From: Protonemura montana
Taxonomy: Eukaryota > Arthropoda > Insecta > Plecoptera > Nemouridae
DNA length: 64,000 bases
Assembly: GCA_947568835.1 (NCBI GenBank)
Contig: OX387608.1
Span: forward strand, 13,740,001 to 13,804,000
Direction: 5' to 3'
The position numbers and the translations under genes are program-made. Below the pieces are notes generated by a model. That model saw only the letters and a list, made by a program, of their open reading frames with translations, was not told the origin of the DNA and made no database searches. The stretch's first letter is position 1, and every line of letters starts with the position of its first letter. Positions 60,393 through 64,000 of the stretch are shown one piece after another.

Positions 60393-61250
60393 GTACCGTA
60401 CTACCATAGCGCTAATATGAGAGTGAAATGACTAATTTACCGGCAAAAATGAAGGGTGTTTAGGTGGAGCTACCGTCGTTTCGAGTGTTAATTTAATTAA
60501 TTAGAAATTTAATTACTCGCATTTGAGACTGGTTTACGTTCAATCAATCTTTCTTAAATCTGATATTGATTAACATGTATCGACATTTTGCATCTTAAGG
60601 GCGTTGTAGACAAACGCTATGTTTAAGAATGAACACAAAAATACCCAGTACTTTTCATGACATCTGAAAGTTAACAACATTTGCAGAATCACACTGAGAT
60701 AAATGCAGTTTAACGTGGTTTTTGGAAGTGAAAAGTTTAGGAGTTTAGCCTTTTTTTTTAAGTTACGACAAAAGATAGGAAAACCAATTTTTTACACGAT
60801 ATTGTCAACACCTTTTTTTAGGTTATGAAGTCAAAAGCAAGTCAAAGCAAGTGTTTTTTTGTGGTGAAAACCGCTCAAAATACGGCCTAGGATCGAGAAA
60901 TAAAAGAATGTAATACACCTAAACAGGTGGAACGTTGCAATCGATTTGTGGTCCAAAATTGCATTTATCTGGTGATACTTTTATATGTCAATACCCACTA
61001 ATCCAGGTCGACAGGCATGTTTCAAACCAAAATAATCCTTAACCTGTACCTTTGTTTTACACTGGTAGACAGAGAGGAAATATTTACATTATTAAAGGGT
61101 CTTATGTCCCCTTATACATTGCATCTGGGTACAACGCCGTTAATTTTTAAAATGTAGAGCTCTTTTCAAAAATGACGGCCGCAAGTGCCATCGGGTGGCA
61201 CCTACCGTTACCACTTGTAGCCGGCCTCGTTTGCTCAGCAGAAAGTTAAA
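60393..61250 (-). mobile_element. ~320-bp dispersed element (family 3), copy e, interrupted
   Basis: The left part (60393-60625, + strand view) carries GTACCGTACTACCATAGCGC, AGCTACCGTCGTTTCGAGTG and TTACTCGCATTTGAGACTGG. The right part (about 61160-61250) carries CGGCCGCAAGTGCCATCGGG, TGGCACCTACCGTTACCACT and CTCGTTTGCTCAGCAGAAAG. About 530 bp with no match to the other copies separate them, so something else appears to have inserted, or this is a longer version of the family. Confidence 0.6.
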
Positions 61251-62327
61251 AATTAACGCTGGTCCTCTGACTATTATACGTATAAAAATTCAATGGTTGC
61301 GTCAAGACCAGCACTTTAATTATAGTTTCACAATTTTAGTTTATGGCGCAGTAGGGGATCGTCTAGCACGCTTACACAAAGGTGAATGTCCCTACAAGTT
61401 TTGACATTTAAAATCTGTCAAAACGTGTGTGTTTTCTTATCAAAATTGGTTCAATGATGAAATGAACCCTCCTAGCCATGTAGCTGTTGAGATTATTTCC
61501 ATGATGTCATTTAAAATATTCATTCCTGTTAATTTTCGAAGTTTGTCTTCTATTTTATTAACCTCTAGCACCGTGGACCTCCCGGAACAGAAGTAAGAAC
61601 ATCTTCAATCAACCGCTAGACACAGCTTTTTAAAAAGCAAGAAATTAATATCTTTGACCAGAAATTAGAATCTAACTCAGCATGATACTCAAAACATAAC
61701 ATTGCTAAAATCTTGACTAAATATTTTAGAGTTGTCAAAACACTACTGGTCCGGCCATCAATGAATTTCATGTCAAAAATCGCTGTTAATTTTCATCATG
61801 CCCATCCATAATCGTTGAGAGCAAAGAAACTACATTTTAATTTATATCGGTAATACTTGTAATTGCTTCGGTTCATTTGCATTCGAAAGCAATCGTGCCA
61901 AGATTATCAACCGACAGTGTAAACATTGAATCGCAGGTATTTAATTCCATCACTATAATTGTACCATCTTTAGTATGTTTAGACAGGCACAGGGATAATA
62001 AATATGATGCTGCTTCATACAGGCAATTGGTTTTATAGAAAGCTGATATGGCATTCTTAATGGTGTTTTGCTTTTAGAAAATAGGCTGAATAAGTGGGTA
62101 TATATATATATTTTTTTATAGACACAAAAAATTGTATCGAGAGAATGAGAGAATCATTTTCTCACGCCCTGCCTTGCACTCGTAGGTCGAAAGCAGTGCG
62201 ACAATTTCAGCATCTGTTTTCGTTACCCGCAATTTCGTTTATTATTGAAAGTATCGTTGTATAATTAAAGTAATAATACAAAGTAAAGTGCGATGAAGTG
62301 CTTATATTCGACGATTCGATCCGGTGA
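61251..62327. other. Non-coding stretch
   Basis: No gene is supported. A TATATATATA-poly(T) microsatellite at 62100-62118 resembles one at 46756-46779, including the preceding TGAATRAGTGG, so the two may be ends of a poorly preserved repeat. Confidence 0.45.
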
Positions 62328-62715
62328 GTGGGTTTTAACGATACATTGTTTTGATAATTGATCTTGCGGCACTGGTCTCATGGCGTCAGTGAATTAGTGG
62401 TTGATGATGAGGATGATGATGCATCTTACCTGGTCTGGAAGGGAGAAGCATAGACCCGGTGTAGGCACATAGCTTATTCCTGTCGAAGTGCACAAAGGGG
62501 ACCTCCGACTTAACGTCCCACAGAAGGACGGTACAACAGGATTCCTCCACAAATCCACGCTGTTGAGAGGTTGATCAGCAAGGCGAGTGAAGTTGCTGTA
62601 GTAATTTTCATTCCTCCAGCTTCTCTCCCGAACCGAATTGATCGTGTATATGATGGTCACCCATCCAACATCTGACTCAGCGCAGTGATACTTAACTTCA
62701 ATTTGACCAGAATAA
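62328..62715 (-). mobile_element. 5S-derived SINE, diverged 5'-truncated copy
   Basis: The tail end is mutated (GGGTTTTAACGATACATTGT). The body blocks GCGGCACTGGTCTCATGGCG, GACCTCCGACTTAACGTCCC and ATTCCTCCACAAATCCACGC are clear, as is the 5S-like GATGGTCACCCATCCAACAT. Similarity fades after ACTTAACTTCAAT, inside the 5S head. The minus-strand 137-codon open frame at 62394-62807 is mainly this repeat. Confidence 0.75.
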
Positions 62716-64000
62716 AAGTATTTGGGGTTTTCAGGATAAGTATATGCTTCACAAAGCATGTAAAAAACTTCTGGATATTCTCCGTATACTAGAAAAAAAA
62801 ACTTCAATGGCGTTACTAACTCTCCTTTTACTAAGTTCCATTCATAATAAATTCACTGGGGAAATCAAACGAAACAAAAACCTTTGTGACTTTTTCTAAA
62901 AACTGTCATGTCTACAACCTCATCACAATTATTCTAATGCGCATAGTCATACATAAACGTTTAACAATCATAATCAAAACCCATCTCCAACCTCTCCAAT
63001 TACAACATTGTAAACGCAGCTTCTCAATCTCCTGAGACACCCAAAGCATTCATAAACCATTCCCATCGTCACATAATTACATAGCGCAAGCCATCAATGT
63101 GCACTTTTCTCATTCCTTCCTAACTTACCATGATCTCGGCTTATTAAAAATGTTAGGTACTATCGTTCAAGACGACCATTGTGTCCTAAAGTGTTCAACC
63201 CATCGTACGAAGACGCGTGTCTTCAATTTTTCACCCATCTTACAATTATGTAGATGATCCCTATTGTTCTTCAATGATAGCTACGCTTAGATTGGCGCGG
63301 TGATGTATCCATACACCATGTCTTAAGATCGGGATGATATTAAGGTGCCTAGAGGTCGTACCTGACTGTTAATGGGACAGTTTACAGGGTTAGCTATTCT
63401 CAATCACATCTTCAACAAACAACATCGAATAATGCTACTTTGAAGGTGTTCTGTCAGCCTTCTACTACTGTTTCATTGAAAATATATTGTTTATCGTATT
63501 TAAATACATTCTCTGCTCATCACAGATTACCCCAAAAAGAGCACCATCCTAGTGGTGGTAGGGACGTGACAGGAATCACTGTTTTAAGTCAAGAAATCTA
63601 CCACAAAAGCTCGATGCAAGAGAAAGAGAAGTTTTCCATGGTCAGCAGAGAGAATGAGACGAGACTAAATTACAAATAGCGCTATCCACCGGAAGAGGTC
63701 CAAACTAATTGAGCTTCATGGCCAAGGGAATGCCGTACCACGTTGAGGGGCTCCCCTACTCCAGGCCGTTGCATACCAATTTTAGTCCAGGATTTGTTAT
63801 CTGTTTAAGTTTTTTCTGTGTTCCCATCTTAATTCAAACCTAATCAAGCTTGCTGGGCTCCGCTAACCCAAGTTTTCGCGAAGCAGAACTTGCTTTTAAC
63901 CTTAAAACTTTTAAGCAGAACTTTTTAACCTTAAAGCTTTATCAGAAGTATACCACATAATTTCAAGCTTCATCAAGCTTGTGGGGCTCCCCTAATCCAA
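62716..64000. other. Non-coding stretch at the window end
   Basis: No gene is supported. Near the end a short direct repeat occurs: AATCAAGCTTGCTGGGCTCC (63842-63861) and CATCAAGCTTGTGGGGCTCC (63969-63988), with a related GAGGGGCTCCCCTACTCCA at about 63746-63764. The window cuts off in this repeat, so its full unit is unknown. Confidence 0.45.

Noticed and set aside
62394-62807. A 137-codon minus-strand frame, the second longest in the window outside exon 2
   Set aside because: Most of it lies in a 5S-derived SINE copy, and the same repeat gives unrelated frames elsewhere (842-1087, 26128-26409).

Overview
This is animal nuclear DNA, almost certainly from an arthropod and most likely an insect. 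It is AT-rich and gene-poor, with spliceosomal introns, and carries arthropod-type telomeric repeats (TTAGG)n. The only gene I can support belongs to the Knirps family of ligand-domain-less nuclear receptors (NR0A: Knirps, Knirps-like, Eagle), which is known from arthropods. The TTAGG repeats argue against flies, but I cannot name the species.

Layout. About 41.8 kb (1-41794) lies upstream of the first coding exon. I find no protein-coding gene there, only interspersed repeats, several GC-richer islands and a few candidate promoter/5'-exon sites. The gene is on the + strand. Coding exon 1 (41795-41872, 26 aa) carries the first zinc finger. A 12,362-bp phase-0 intron (41873-54234) follows. Coding exon 2 (54235-55440, 401 aa) carries the second finger, the knirps box, a repetitive Ser/Asn/Pro-rich region and two C-terminal CtBP-type motifs. 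The spliced protein is 427 aa. A good acceptor touches the ATG, so at least one untranslated exon should lie upstream. About 8.6 kb of non-coding DNA follows the stop codon.

Repeats. Five families recur: (1) a SINE whose head derives from 5S rRNA (about 420 bp full length; several copies and fragments), one copy inserted inside an interstitial telomeric array; (2) a composite element with a tRNA-like domain between inverted flanks (seven copies, one a head-to-head palindrome); (3) a ~320-bp element ending near a TGCTGAGCAAACGAGCCGGC-type sequence (five copies); (4) a ~95-bp repeat (three copies); (5) a 114-bp tandem satellite in two arrays of opposite orientation, one 6 kb before coding exon 1 and one inside the intron. 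There is also a near-perfect 53-bp-arm hairpin at 20.8 kb.

Interpretation. An early-patterning transcription factor alone in a large non-coding domain with a long first coding intron suggests an extended cis-regulatory landscape; that is inference. Nothing resembles a bacterial, viral or CRISPR system. The most notable items are the repeat families and the four-fold FFPNP-type repeat inside the receptor.
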